This document shows positions 34,684-42,687 of a DNA stretch of 64,000 nucleotides, in pieces. The notes below the pieces were generated by a model that saw only the letters and a program-made list of their open reading frames with translations, ran no database searches and had not been told where the DNA came from. Both the position numbers and the translations under genes were made by a program. The stretch covers positions 1 to 64,000 of the forward strand of contig CAWIWF010000006.1 in NCBI GenBank assembly GCA_963839815.1, written 5' to 3'. Numbering within the stretch: the stretch's first letter is position 1; each line of letters opens with the position of its first letter. The stretch is from JACVRM01 sp963839815 (GTDB taxonomy: Bacteria; Actinomycetota; Thermoleophilia; Gaiellales; Gaiellaceae).

Positions 34684-35019
34684 GTGTTCGTGGAGGACAC
34701 GCTCGCACTCGCGGAGACGACTGCCAACGGTGGCTTCGCGGTCCGCGTCAACTTCGGCGTCCTTACAGGCCGCCAGGCCACGTCGGCCGAGCTGGAAGCA
34801 CTCGGGCGAACGCTCGTCGGCCAGGTCGGGGAGGTCTCGCTGATCTCGGAGGAGCGCTTCGAGCTGAGCGCGCACTCGGAGGCGGAGGTGCATCAGGTTC
34901 GCATCGAGCTCGAGAGCGCGGCGCTCGACGAGGCGCTTCGCCGGACCGTCGTCGACACCGCCGAGCGCTGGGCCCGCGCCTGTGCAGCAGAGCGGCATGC
35001 CGAGGTGACCGAGCTCTAG
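34684..35019 (+). CDS. Small conserved-looking protein of unknown function
   Basis: 111 residues from GTG 34684 (or 109 from GTG 34690). No signal peptide or membrane segment. It has an alpha/beta composition with a strand-rich half (GGFAVRVNFGVLTGRQ; VGEVSLISEERFELSAHSEAEVHQVRIELES) and a C-terminal amphipathic helix ending in charged residues. No ribosome site is visible, which fits a leaderless message from the promoter just upstream. I do not recognise a family. Confidence 0.6.
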   Translation: MFVEDTLALAETTANGGFAVRVNFGVLTGRQATSAELEALGRTLVGQVGEVSLISEERFELSAHSEAEVHQVRIELESAALDEALRRTVVDTAERWARACAAERHAEVTEL

Positions 35020-35030
35020 AGCCGCCGTCG

Positions 35031-35050
35031 CATCCCTCGTTCGAGGGATG
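35031..35050 (+). terminator. Hairpin after the small unknown gene
   Basis: CATCCCTCG / CGAGGGATG, nine perfect pairs around a TT, 11 bases past the stop at 35019. CCCTCG recurs at 35070 without a partner. No T-run. Confidence 0.45.
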
Positions 35051-35147
35051 GGGACTCGCGCACATATCCCTCGTTTGGCGCACATGTGCCGGGCGTGGCG
35101 CGCCGATGCTGTCTGTACGCGGATGTCATCCGCGCGGGATTGCGGCA

Positions 35148-36257
35148 ATGACGACAGGGCTCGTACAAGCAGCGGCGGCACTCGCCGCCACCTCGGCCAT
35201 CGGAGCAGGGTCGGTCGCGGTCCTGTCGCCGCTCGAGCGCCCGCTGCCCGACGCGGAGGCCGCCGGGATCGTGGCAGGCGGCGACGGCTCCGGCTCGGGG
35301 CGCTCCAGCGTCCGGCGTGCGGTCCTCGCAGCCTCGCGTCTCAGCCCCGGCCAGGTCGACCGGGCTGCCCTTGCGACCGGATCCGTCGGCTCCGACGAGC
35401 TGGCCGACGATTCCGTCACCTCGGCCAAGGTGCTTGACGGCTCGCTGACCGACGTCGACTTCGCAGAGGGCACGCTGCCGGCGGGCGCTCCTGGTGAAGA
35501 CGGGGCGGATGGTGCACCCGGAGCAGCAGGGGACGCTGGGGCGCAGGGCGAGCGTGGCCCCGAGGGCACACGCGGTCCGCAGGGGCTCGAGGGCCCGCCC
35601 GGGCCCCAGGGCCTTCAGGGTCTCGTCGGGCCTGCAGGGCCCGCGGGAGAGCCGGGCGCAACGGGACCGCAGGGCGAGCAGGGCACCGCTGGACCGCCGG
35701 GCCTACAGGGCACTCAGGGCCTGACCGGCCCGATGGGGCCGCCGGGCCCTGCCGGCCAGCAGGGGCCGGCAGGCGTGCAGGGCCCTCCCGGGCCTGCCGG
35801 TTCACCAGGCGCCACCGGCGAGCAAGGGCCTGCCGGGCCGCAGGGGCCTGCCGGGCCGCAGGGGCTGCCCGGTTCCGCCGGCACGTCCGAGGCGCGCGAG
35901 GTCTACCGCGACGGCGACCAGATCCTGCCCGAGGACATCGAGGTGACGGTGGCCACGATGGCCGGCATCGAGCCGGGCTCCTACGCGATCTTCGCCAAGA
36001 CCACCGTCGTCGGAGAGCCCGGGGGCAACGACAGCACGCGCTGCACGCTCACGGCCGGCACCAGCACCGACTACGGCGAGACCGCCGACAAGGTGGACTC
36101 CGCAACGCTGCAGGCTCACGTCCTCGCGAGCTTCGGCGTGACCGGCTCTGCGACGCTGCGCTGCGTTCACACCGGCAAGAAGGGGCCCGTCGCGCGGCAG
36201 ACCAAGATCATCGCGATCGCCCTCGACACGATCAGCCGCGAGGCCGTGAGTGGATGA
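35148..36257 (+). CDS. Secreted collagen-like protein
   Basis: 369 residues from ATG 35148. An N-terminal hydrophobic segment (VQAAAALAATSAIGAGSVAVL) is followed by a segment SVGSDELADDSVTSAKVLDG that recurs in actinobacterial collagen-like and fibre proteins. Residues 113-244 are 44 uninterrupted Gly-X-Y triplets, rich in GPQ, GPA and GPP. The C-terminal 125 residues form a globular beta-rich domain with two cysteines (TRCTLTAG, LRCVHTG), probably a trimerising head. Expected to form a triple helix outside the cell. The stop overlaps the next ATG. Confidence 0.85.
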   Translation: MTTGLVQAAAALAATSAIGAGSVAVLSPLERPLPDAEAAGIVAGGDGSGSGRSSVRRAVLAASRLSPGQVDRAALATGSVGSDELADDSVTSAKVLDGSLTDVDFAEGTLPAGAPGEDGADGAPGAAGDAGAQGERGPEGTRGPQGLEGPPGPQGLQGLVGPAGPAGEPGATGPQGEQGTAGPPGLQGTQGLTGPMGPPGPAGQQGPAGVQGPPGPAGSPGATGEQGPAGPQGPAGPQGLPGSAGTSEAREVYRDGDQILPEDIEVTVATMAGIEPGSYAIFAKTTVVGEPGGNDSTRCTLTAGTSTDYGETADKVDSATLQAHVLASFGVTGSATLRCVHTGKKGPVARQTKIIAIALDTISREAVSG

Positions 36258-36796
36258 CCGTCACGCTGCGCACCCTCGTGCTGACCGCCGCGCTGGTCGT
36301 GACCGGTGCCGCAGGCGGGATCGTGCTGCTCGTCCGCTCTGCGGACGGAGGTGAGCCTGCCGCGCCGAGCCTGGCTCCGGGCGTTCCGCGGTTCGTGTCC
36401 GCCGCCGAGCTCGTGGCGCTCGGCGAGCGCCGGCCGGTGCACTGGGCCGGCGAGCAACCGCCGAGACGACTGGAGATCACCCAGACGGCCGCGGGCACCT
36501 ACGTGCGCTATCTCCCCGCCGGCACGGCCGTCGGCGCCGAGATCCGGACGCTGACGATCGCCACCTACGAGCTCGACCGCGCCTGGGCGATCGCACAGGA
36601 GGCCGCCGGCAATCCGGACGCGAGGCAGGAACGCCTCGCCGACGGCAGGGTTGCCATCTGGCGGACGAGCCGGCCGACCAGCGTCTACCTCGCAGAGCCC
36701 GGCTCCGACCTGCTCGTCGAGGTCTTCGACCCGCGCGCGGCGACGGCGAGGGAGCTCTCGCGCTCGGGTCGCGTGACGGTCGTCCCGAGGGGCTAG
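36254..36796 (+). CDS. Membrane-anchored extracytoplasmic protein, unknown function
   Basis: 180 residues from ATG 36254, coupled to the collagen-like gene by an ATGA overlap. One N-terminal helix (LVLTAALVVTGAAGGIVLLV) anchors a soluble domain of about 145 residues (RFVSAAELVALGERRPVHWAGEQPPRRLEITQTAAGTYVRYLPAG... VAIWRTSRPTSVYLAEPGSDLLVEVFDP). Family not recognised. The tight coupling suggests a shared surface role or help in exporting or anchoring the collagen-like fibre. Confidence 0.65.
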   Translation: MTVTLRTLVLTAALVVTGAAGGIVLLVRSADGGEPAAPSLAPGVPRFVSAAELVALGERRPVHWAGEQPPRRLEITQTAAGTYVRYLPAGTAVGAEIRTLTIATYELDRAWAIAQEAAGNPDARQERLADGRVAIWRTSRPTSVYLAEPGSDLLVEVFDPRAATARELSRSGRVTVVPRG

Positions 36797-36798
36797 AC

Positions 36799-39102
36799 GT
36801 GCCTTCGCACCGCCTCCACCCACGCAGGACGCTGCTGATGTGGACGGCGGGAGCCGTGCTGGTCGCGCTCGCCGGAGTCGCAGCCGCCGGGACACTGCAG
36901 CTCCGGCGCGACGCGGATCTCGCCCGCTCGCAGCAGCTGGCACTGGAGCGCGTTCGTGCGCTCGTCCACGAGCAGACGAGTCTCGAGTGGCAGGCGGTCG
37001 CTGCCCAGGGCGCTGCGGCGGAGCTGGCGTCTCAGATCCGGAGCCGCACCGCCGAGATGGCGCTCGAGCTGGAGTACCTCGGCACGCTCGATGCGTCCCG
37101 TGACACGCGGCTCGTGACCGCGTTCGAGGTGCATCAGCGGGCGCTCCAGGATGAGGTCCGTTTGCTCGCCGCCGGACGGCTCGACGAGGCGCTCGCGCTC
37201 GGCGAGACGCGGGTCGACCCGAGCCTGAGGCGGCTCTCCGCCGCGCTCCAGCAGGCGCTCGGCGACTCGGCCGGGCGCGCGCGGACGGCCACTCTGCACG
37301 CGGCGGCGGTGACGGGATTGCTGGTGGCGTTCGTGTCCCTGTTCCTGACCCTGGTCGGTCTCGGTTTCCGGCGAGCACGGCGATCGGTCGCCACGGCCGA
37401 CGCACGCGCCCTTCGGCAGAGCGAGCGCTGGTTCCACTCGTTGGTGCAGAACGCCTCGGAGCTGATCGCCGTCGTCGACCCCGACACGACCGTGCGCTAC
37501 GCGACGGAATCGAGCGTGCCGCTCCTCGGCTACGAGCCGCGGCGCCTCGTCGGCCGCCAGCTCGTCAGCCTCGCCCATCCCGAGGACGCGGAGCGCCTGC
37601 GCGACGCAGCCTCGACGCCGACCCCGGGCGGCAGTTTCGAGTGCCGTCTCTGGACGCGCGACGAGGCCTGGGTCGTGCTCGAATGGGTGTGCGGGTCACG
37701 CCCGGACGAGCCCGGCTGCATCCTCACCGGCCGCGACGTCACCGAGCGCAAGCGGCTCGAGCAGGAGCTGCGCCACCAGGCCTTCCACGACGCGCTGACC
37801 GGCCTCGCCAACCGCGCGCTGTTCGAGGACCGCCTGAACCTGTCGCTGGCGGCCCTCCCGCGGCGAGCCGACGGCATCGCGGTGCTCTTCATCGACGTCG
37901 ACGACTTCAAGACCGTGAACGACAGCCTGGGCCACGGCCCCGGCGACACGCTCCTCCGCGCCATCGGGGAGCGCCTGCGGTCGAGCCTGCGGGACTCGGA
38001 CACCGCCGCGAGGCTCGGTGGCGACGAGTTCGCGATCCTGCTCGAGGGCATCGCCGACCCCCAGGCGGCGGTCGCCACCGCTGAGCGCGTGCTCGCCTCG
38101 CTGCGGGCGCCGTTCGACGTCGACGGCCGCCTGTTGCAGGTCACCGGCAGCGTCGGCGTGGCACCGGCGTTCACCGGCGGGGCCACGATGGAAGAGCTGA
38201 TGCGCAACGCCGACCTTGCGATGTACGACGCCAAGCGGGCCGGAGGAGCGCGGTGCCGCCTCTATGCCGAGGAGATGCACGAGGTCGCCCTCACGCGCCT
38301 CGAGTTGGGCGGCGAGCTGCGCCGCGCGGTCGAGCAGGGGGAGTTCGAGCTCTACTTCCAGCCGATCGTGGGCCTGGAGAGCACCGCCATCGTCGGTGCC
38401 GAGGCGCTGCTGCGGTGGCGGCACCCCGAGCGCGGCCTGCTCGCCCCGGGCCAGTTCCTGCCGCTCGCCGAGGAGTCCGGGCTGATCGTGCCGCTCGGCC
38501 GCTGGGTGATCGAGGAGTCCACGCGCGCGCTACGCCGCTGGCAGGACGCGTTCCCCGAGCTGCCGTTCCACCTCAGCGCCAACCTCTCGATGCGCCAGCT
38601 CTACGAGCCGGAGATCATCGAGCACATCCGGGCAGCCCTGGACGACGCCGGCGTCTCGCCCAGCCGCTTCGTGATCGAGATCACCGAGAGCTTCCTCGCG
38701 GACGAGAGCGAGGCGCCGCGGCTGCGCCTCCAGCGGCTCCGCGCGCTGGGCGTCCGGCTGGCGGTCGACGACTTCGGCACCGGCTACTCGGCGCTCAGCT
38801 ACCTGCAGCGCTTCCCGATCGACATCCTCAAGATCGACCGCTCCTTCGTCGAGCATGCACGGGCGGCCTCGCCGAGCCTCAGCCTCGTGCGCAGCATCGT
38901 GCGACTGGGTCAGAGTCTCCACCTGGACATCGTCGCCGAGGGGATCGAGGAGGCGGAGCAGGCCGAGCAGCTGCGGCAGATGGGGGTTGGCGCAGGCCAG
39001 GGCTACTACTTCGCCAAGCCGCTTCCCGCCGACCGATTCGGGGAGCTGCTCGCGTCGGGGCTCGGCCGTGAGCCGGCCCGAACCCAGCTGCTCGAGCTCT
39101 AG
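36799..39102 (+). CDS. PAS-GGDEF-EAL cyclic-di-GMP enzyme with sensor domain
   Basis: 767 residues from GTG 36799. Helix 1 (about 13-33) and helix 2 (about 172-194) enclose a helical extracytoplasmic sensor. A PAS domain follows (about 210-320), then a diguanylate cyclase with intact GGDEF at 407-411 (ARLGGDEFAILLEG) and a phosphodiesterase with EAL at 535-537 (VGAEALLRWRHP), DDFGTGYSALSYL and KIDRSFV. Both active sites look complete, so the direction of activity cannot be predicted. It lies two bases after the preceding gene, making a possible three-gene surface/signalling operon with the collagen-like protein. Confidence 0.92.
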   Translation: MPSHRLHPRRTLLMWTAGAVLVALAGVAAAGTLQLRRDADLARSQQLALERVRALVHEQTSLEWQAVAAQGAAAELASQIRSRTAEMALELEYLGTLDASRDTRLVTAFEVHQRALQDEVRLLAAGRLDEALALGETRVDPSLRRLSAALQQALGDSAGRARTATLHAAAVTGLLVAFVSLFLTLVGLGFRRARRSVATADARALRQSERWFHSLVQNASELIAVVDPDTTVRYATESSVPLLGYEPRRLVGRQLVSLAHPEDAERLRDAASTPTPGGSFECRLWTRDEAWVVLEWVCGSRPDEPGCILTGRDVTERKRLEQELRHQAFHDALTGLANRALFEDRLNLSLAALPRRADGIAVLFIDVDDFKTVNDSLGHGPGDTLLRAIGERLRSSLRDSDTAARLGGDEFAILLEGIADPQAAVATAERVLASLRAPFDVDGRLLQVTGSVGVAPAFTGGATMEELMRNADLAMYDAKRAGGARCRLYAEEMHEVALTRLELGGELRRAVEQGEFELYFQPIVGLESTAIVGAEALLRWRHPERGLLAPGQFLPLAEESGLIVPLGRWVIEESTRALRRWQDAFPELPFHLSANLSMRQLYEPEIIEHIRAALDDAGVSPSRFVIEITESFLADESEAPRLRLQRLRALGVRLAVDDFGTGYSALSYLQRFPIDILKIDRSFVEHARAASPSLSLVRSIVRLGQSLHLDIVAEGIEEAEQAEQLRQMGVGAGQGYYFAKPLPADRFGELLASGLGREPARTQLLEL

Positions 39103-39533
39103 GCGCTGCCGGCCAGCGTCCGGTCGAGCTTCTCCAGGAAGCGCTCGGCCTGTTGCTGGGCGACGGGGCGGAGAACGCCGCCGAGGCGGCTCAGGGTTCC
39201 GCTGAGATCCACGTCGGCCGCCCAGGTCATCGCGGTACCCGCCTCGTGCGGGGCCAGCTCGAAGGACGTCTCCACGGCCGCACCCGCGCCGAAGCGCTTG
39301 CCGCGCGCACTCAGGAGCGCGCGGTCGGGCCGGCGGCGCTCCCGAAGCTCGAAGTCGAGCGTCAGCGAGACAGGTGACAGGGGGAGCCGCATCACCGCCG
39401 ACCAGTGTGTCTCGTCGAGGACGTCCAGGGACTCCATGCCGGGGAGGAAGTCGCCGAGGAGCTGGGGATCGACGAGCGCGTCGAAGACCCGCTCAGGCGC
39501 CGCGTCGAAGTGCTTCGTCCCGCCGATGTGCAC
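39099..39533 (-). CDS. SRPBCC-family (CoxG/polyketide cyclase-like) protein
   Basis: 144 residues from GTG 39533. It opens HIGGTKHFDAAPERVFDALVDPQLLGDFLPGMESLDVLDE, the START/SRPBCC pattern of COG3427 proteins, and ends with GGVLRPVAQQQAERFLEKLDRTL. It should form a helix-grip pocket for a hydrophobic ligand. The stop overlaps the GGDEF/EAL stop on the other strand within the palindrome CTAG. Confidence 0.78.
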   Translation of the reverse strand: MHIGGTKHFDAAPERVFDALVDPQLLGDFLPGMESLDVLDETHWSAVMRLPLSPVSLTLDFELRERRRPDRALLSARGKRFGAGAAVETSFELAPHEAGTAMTWAADVDLSGTLSRLGGVLRPVAQQQAERFLEKLDRTLAGSA

Positions 39534-39576
39534 GCCGAGACGCTACCCCGCGGCGGTCGCCTGGCTCGCAAAAAGC

Positions 39577-39604
39577 GGGGAGGGCGCCCGCCCGCGCCCT
39601 CCCC
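39577..39604 (-). terminator. Intrinsic terminator (minus strand)
   Basis: Eleven-base perfect stem GGGGAGGGCGC / GCGCCCTCCCC with a 6-base loop, followed on the minus strand by GCTTTTTG. It ends transcripts coming from the secreted helical protein gene or from a promoter near 39700. The SRPBCC gene begins 36 bases beyond the T-run. Confidence 0.75.
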
Positions 39605-39633
39605 CGAAGCCTTCCCCGTCCAGAAAGCCAGCG

Positions 39634-39654
39634 TCAGAACGCATACGCCTTCAT
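39634..39654 (-). CDS. Six-codon mini-ORF with a perfect ribosome site
   Basis: ATG 39654 to TGA 39634 encodes MKAYAF. AGGAGG lies 6 bases before the ATG, the best ribosome site in this part of the window. The terminator hairpin starts about 30 bases beyond the stop and the SRPBCC gene lies beyond that. It could be a leader peptide for attenuation or a chance ORF in a 3' untranslated region. Confidence 0.3.
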   Translation of the reverse strand: MKAYAF

Positions 39655-39752
39655 CGCTCGCCTCCTGTCAGTCGTGGGCTTCTCCCACGCACCGTAGCGG
39701 GCTCGGGGCGCATCTGCAACTCTGTCACCCCGAGGAGTGGTTACAGACGGCC

Positions 39753-40424
39753 TCAGGCGGCGGCATCCTCGGACGGGGGGTCGATCTCTGCGTCGGCGCC
39801 CGGGCCGAACGGGCCGCGACCGAAGCCGCGGGGTCGCTCAGGCCGCTCGCCGTTGACGATCGCGGTGATGCGGTCTTCGAGCTCGGCCGACCGCTCGTTG
39901 GCCTGGGCCTGCGTGAGACGGCCGTCCTCGACGGCCTGCGAGAGGCGCTCCTTCGCCTCGGCGACCATCGCGCCGACGAGCCCGTCCACCGACTTTCCCT
40001 CGGCGCGGGAGAGCTCCGCGAGCGTCTTCCCGTCGGCCAGGCTCTCTCGGAGCTCCGCCTCGGTCACGCCCAGGTAGGACGCCGCAGCGTCGAAGCCGGG
40101 CCCTGGACCGTGCCCGCGGTGCCCGTGACCGGGCCCGATCCCGAGCAGCGGGACCTCGCCGGCATCGATGCGCTCCTTGAGCTCCTGCCCGCGGGCCTCG
40201 GTCAGGCGGCCTGCCTCCACCGCCGCATCGACGCGGTTCTTGAGCGCCTCCTGCAACGCGTCCGTGAGCTTCGCCGGGGTGACGCCCAGCTCCTCGGCGG
40301 CGTCGGCGACCGCAGCCTCGCTGTCCGCCGTCCGGTCGCCGCCGGTCGCTGCGATCGCGGCTCCGCCGCCGGCGATTGCCAGGGCGGCAACCGTGCCGGC
40401 CGCCAGCATGTGCTTTCGTCTCAT
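39753..40424 (-). CDS. Secreted helical protein under two-component control
   Basis: 223 residues from ATG 40424, preceded by GGAGACGAG. The signal peptide is MLAAGTVAALAIAGGGAAIAA. The mature part has two related helical units, each with an 'LGVT.A.L...L' start and an 'A.E.GRLT.AQ..E...RI' end (ELGVTPAKLTDAL...AAVEAGRLTEARGQELKERI; YLGVTEAELRESL...QAVEDGRLTQAQANERSAELEDRI), joined by a His/Gly-rich loop (GPGHGHRGHGPGPG). Named family not recognised. A triple TCTYAG box lies upstream. By position and build it could be a periplasmic stress chaperone like CpxP/Spy, which is inference. Confidence 0.7.
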   Translation of the reverse strand: MRRKHMLAAGTVAALAIAGGGAAIAATGGDRTADSEAAVADAAEELGVTPAKLTDALQEALKNRVDAAVEAGRLTEARGQELKERIDAGEVPLLGIGPGHGHRGHGPGPGFDAAASYLGVTEAELRESLADGKTLAELSRAEGKSVDGLVGAMVAEAKERLSQAVEDGRLTQAQANERSAELEDRITAIVNGERPERPRGFGRGPFGPGADAEIDPPSEDAAA

Positions 40425-40482
40425 CTCGTCTCCTCTCACGACTCCTTCTGCTCCCAGCAGACCAGGAGCCGGTGAGGCCCCG

Positions 40483-40510
40483 CTAAGACGACGCTGAGAA
40501 TCGGCTAAGA
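40483..40510 (-). promoter_or_regulatory. Triple TCTYAG box upstream of the secreted helical protein
   Basis: On the minus strand TCTTAG (40510-40505), TCTCAG (40499-40494) and TCTTAG (40488-40483) are spaced exactly 11 bases apart. The first copy overlaps the stop codon of the kinase gene. The box is 59 bases before the ATG at 40424. The same array occurs at 42590-42617. Confidence 0.65.
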
Positions 40511-41857
40511 ATCGGGCGCGCCGTTCTGGCTCGCGCCGGCGAAGCGGAGCGTCATGACCGTGCCGCCGCCCTCCGCGGGAGCGGCCTCCACCACACCGCC
40601 ATGGGCATCGGCGACCTGGCGCACGATCGCAAGACCGAGCCCGCTGCCGGGCATGCCGCGTGCGCTGCGGGCGCGGTAGAAGCGGTCGAAGACGTAGGGC
40701 AGGTCCTCCGGCGCGATGCCGGGGCCGTGATCGCGCACGCGCACCTCGTGCGGGCGGACGAGCACCTCGACCTCGCCCCCGGGCGGGCTCCACTTGGCGG
40801 CGTTGTCGAGCAGGTTGCCGATGGCGCGCTCGAGCGTCGCGGGAACGCCGCGCAGGGGCGCTTCCTGCAGGTCGGTGCGGAACGCAACGGTGGGCCGGTT
40901 GCGACGGACGCGCTCCACGGCAGCCGCGGCGAGCTCGTCGAGCCGGACGTCCTCGGGCTCCTCGGCGGCCTGCTCGCCGCGCGCGAGCTCGATCAGCTCG
41001 CCGACCAGGAGCGTCATCTCCTCGAGCTGCTCGACCACGTCCGCGAGCAGCCGATCCCGCTCTCCTTCCGGCAGCGGCCGGCCGGTCGCGAGCACCTCGA
41101 TGTTGGTGCGCAGGCTCGTGAGCGGCGTCCGCAGCTCGTGCGACGCGTCGGCGACGAGCTGCCGCTGCGCCCGCGCAGACATCTCGAGCGCGGCGAGCAT
41201 CCTGTTGAACCGCTCCGCCAGACGGCTGAGCTCGTCCCGGCCGCGCACATCGATCCGCTGCGAGAGGTCGCCCGTCTCGGTGACGGCGTCGGCCGCCGCG
41301 GTGAGACGGCGAATCGGCGCGAGCGCAGCACCCGAGATCAGCAGGCCGAGGAGCGCGGCGATGGCGGTGCCGCCGGCCCCGATGACGAGCAGGAAGGTGC
41401 GCACGCGGTCGACAGCGCTGTCGACCTCGTCCAGCGGCCGGGCCACCTGGATCGCGACTCCGGGCGCGTAGAAGACGGCGATGATCCGGACATGGGTGCC
41501 GGCGACGCGCGCGTCGCGAAGGAACGTCCCGTCGTGGTCGCCGCGCGCGAGCGCGAGCGTCCGGGCATTGACCGGCAACTCGACGCGCGCACCGGGCGGC
41601 CTCGCCGTCCGCCCGTCGGCGGCGACCGCCTGGGGGTACCCCCCCGCAGCGCCGAGCCCCGGCCCGGGCCCGAACAGCGCGCGGTCGATGCGGTCGGGCG
41701 GCAGCCGCTGGATCTCGGCGGCACGCTGCCGCAGGCCGTCGTCGACCTCGGTGCGCAACTGGTTGCGGACGATGAAGTACGCCAGGACGGACGCGAGCAC
41801 GACGGCGACCGCGACGGCAACCGCCGCCACGAGCGTCAGGCGTGCCCGGAAGGTCAT
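40505..41857 (-). CDS. Membrane sensor histidine kinase (MprB-like)
   Basis: 450 residues from ATG 41857, overlapping the regulator stop. Helix 1 (LVAAVAVAVAVVLASVLAYFIV) and helix 2 (FLLVIGAGGTAIAALLGLLI) enclose an outer sensor of about 130 residues. HAMP (SGAALAPIRRLTAAADAVTETGDLSQRI), HisKA ADASHELRTPLTSLRTNIEVLA, N box RAIGNLLDNAAKW, D box VRDHGPGIAPEDLPYVFDRFYRAR and G box GSGLGLAIVRQ are complete. It resembles MprB/BaeS kinases that sense envelope stress. Confidence 0.88.
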   Translation of the reverse strand: MTFRARLTLVAAVAVAVAVVLASVLAYFIVRNQLRTEVDDGLRQRAAEIQRLPPDRIDRALFGPGPGLGAAGGYPQAVAADGRTARPPGARVELPVNARTLALARGDHDGTFLRDARVAGTHVRIIAVFYAPGVAIQVARPLDEVDSAVDRVRTFLLVIGAGGTAIAALLGLLISGAALAPIRRLTAAADAVTETGDLSQRIDVRGRDELSRLAERFNRMLAALEMSARAQRQLVADASHELRTPLTSLRTNIEVLATGRPLPEGERDRLLADVVEQLEEMTLLVGELIELARGEQAAEEPEDVRLDELAAAAVERVRRNRPTVAFRTDLQEAPLRGVPATLERAIGNLLDNAAKWSPPGGEVEVLVRPHEVRVRDHGPGIAPEDLPYVFDRFYRARSARGMPGSGLGLAIVRQVADAHGGVVEAAPAEGGGTVMTLRFAGASQNGAPDS

Positions 41858-42528
41858 AGCGGCCGCAGCGCGTAGCCGACGCCGCGCACCGTCTGGATCA
41901 ACCGCGGTCGCTCGCCTGCCTCGGTCTTGCGCCGCAGGTAGCCGATGTACACGTCGAGCGAGTTCGAGGCGAAGCCGAAGTCGTAGCCCCACACGCGCTC
42001 GAAGATCGTCGACCGGGTCAGCACCTGGCGCGGGTTGCGCATGAAGAGCTCGAGCAGGTTGAACTCGGTGCGCGTCAGCTCCATGGGCTCGCCCCCACGC
42101 CACGCCTCGCGCGTGCCCGGGTCGAGCTCGAGGTCCTCGAAGCGGAGGCGCTCGCCCGGGCCCCCGCCCGAGCGCCGCATCAGGGCGCGCAGGCGCGCGA
42201 GCAGCTCCTCGAGCGCGAACGGCTTCGGCAGGTAGTCGTCGGCGCCCGCGTCGAGACCTGCCACGCGGCTCTCGACCTCGGCGCGGGCGGTCAGCATCAG
42301 CACCGGCAGCGTGCTGCCGGTCGCACGGAGACGCCGGCAGACCTCGAGCCCGTCGATCGTCGGCATCAGCACATCGAGGATGACCGCGTCGGGCTCACCG
42401 TCGGCGGCGAGCCGGGCGAGCGCCTGATCCCCGTCCTCCGCCAGCTCAACGTGGTAGCCCTCGAGCTCCAGCGCCCGCCGCAGCGACTCACGCACGGCGC
42501 GCTCGTCGTCCACCACGAGTACCTTCAT
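41854..42528 (-). CDS. OmpR-family response regulator (MprA-like)
   Basis: 224 residues from ATG 42528. Receiver VLVVDDERAVRESL, phosphoacceptor D52 (VILDVLMPTIDG), DDYLPKPFALEELLARL. The winged helix is LTRTEFNLLELFMRNPRQVLTRSTIFERVWGYDFGFASNSLDVYIGYLRRKTE, very close in style to MprA. Divergent from an HtrA protease with a shared box between them. It should bind the TCTYAG arrays. Confidence 0.9.
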   Translation of the reverse strand: MKVLVVDDERAVRESLRRALELEGYHVELAEDGDQALARLAADGEPDAVILDVLMPTIDGLEVCRRLRATGSTLPVLMLTARAEVESRVAGLDAGADDYLPKPFALEELLARLRALMRRSGGGPGERLRFEDLELDPGTREAWRGGEPMELTRTEFNLLELFMRNPRQVLTRSTIFERVWGYDFGFASNSLDVYIGYLRRKTEAGERPRLIQTVRGVGYALRPL

Positions 42529-42589
42529 CTCGCGCAGAGTGTGCCCGCGAAAGGTGAACCTGCGTTAAGACGTGTCGCGTCAGGCACAG

Positions 42590-42617
42590 TCTTAGGGAGG
42601 TCTTAGGGGGCTCTCAG
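42590..42617. promoter_or_regulatory. Triple TCTYAG box between the response regulator and htrA
   Basis: TCTTAG at 42590, TCTTAG at 42601 and TCTCAG at 42612, again exactly 11 bases apart, on the plus strand. It is 71 bases before the htrA ATG and 62 bases before the regulator ATG, so it can serve both divergent genes. OmpR-family regulators bind tandem half-sites about one helical turn apart, which fits. Confidence 0.68.
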
Positions 42618-42687
42618 CATCGACTTAACGCCGGGTGCTCCCCTGTCGGCAGACATCCGAGCCCGAGACCGAAAGGACTGACATTCA

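Noticed and set aside
35484..35879. Short periodic repeats that could suggest a CRISPR or minisatellite
   Set aside because: The 9-base periodicity is the coding pattern of Gly-X-Y triplets in the collagen-like gene.
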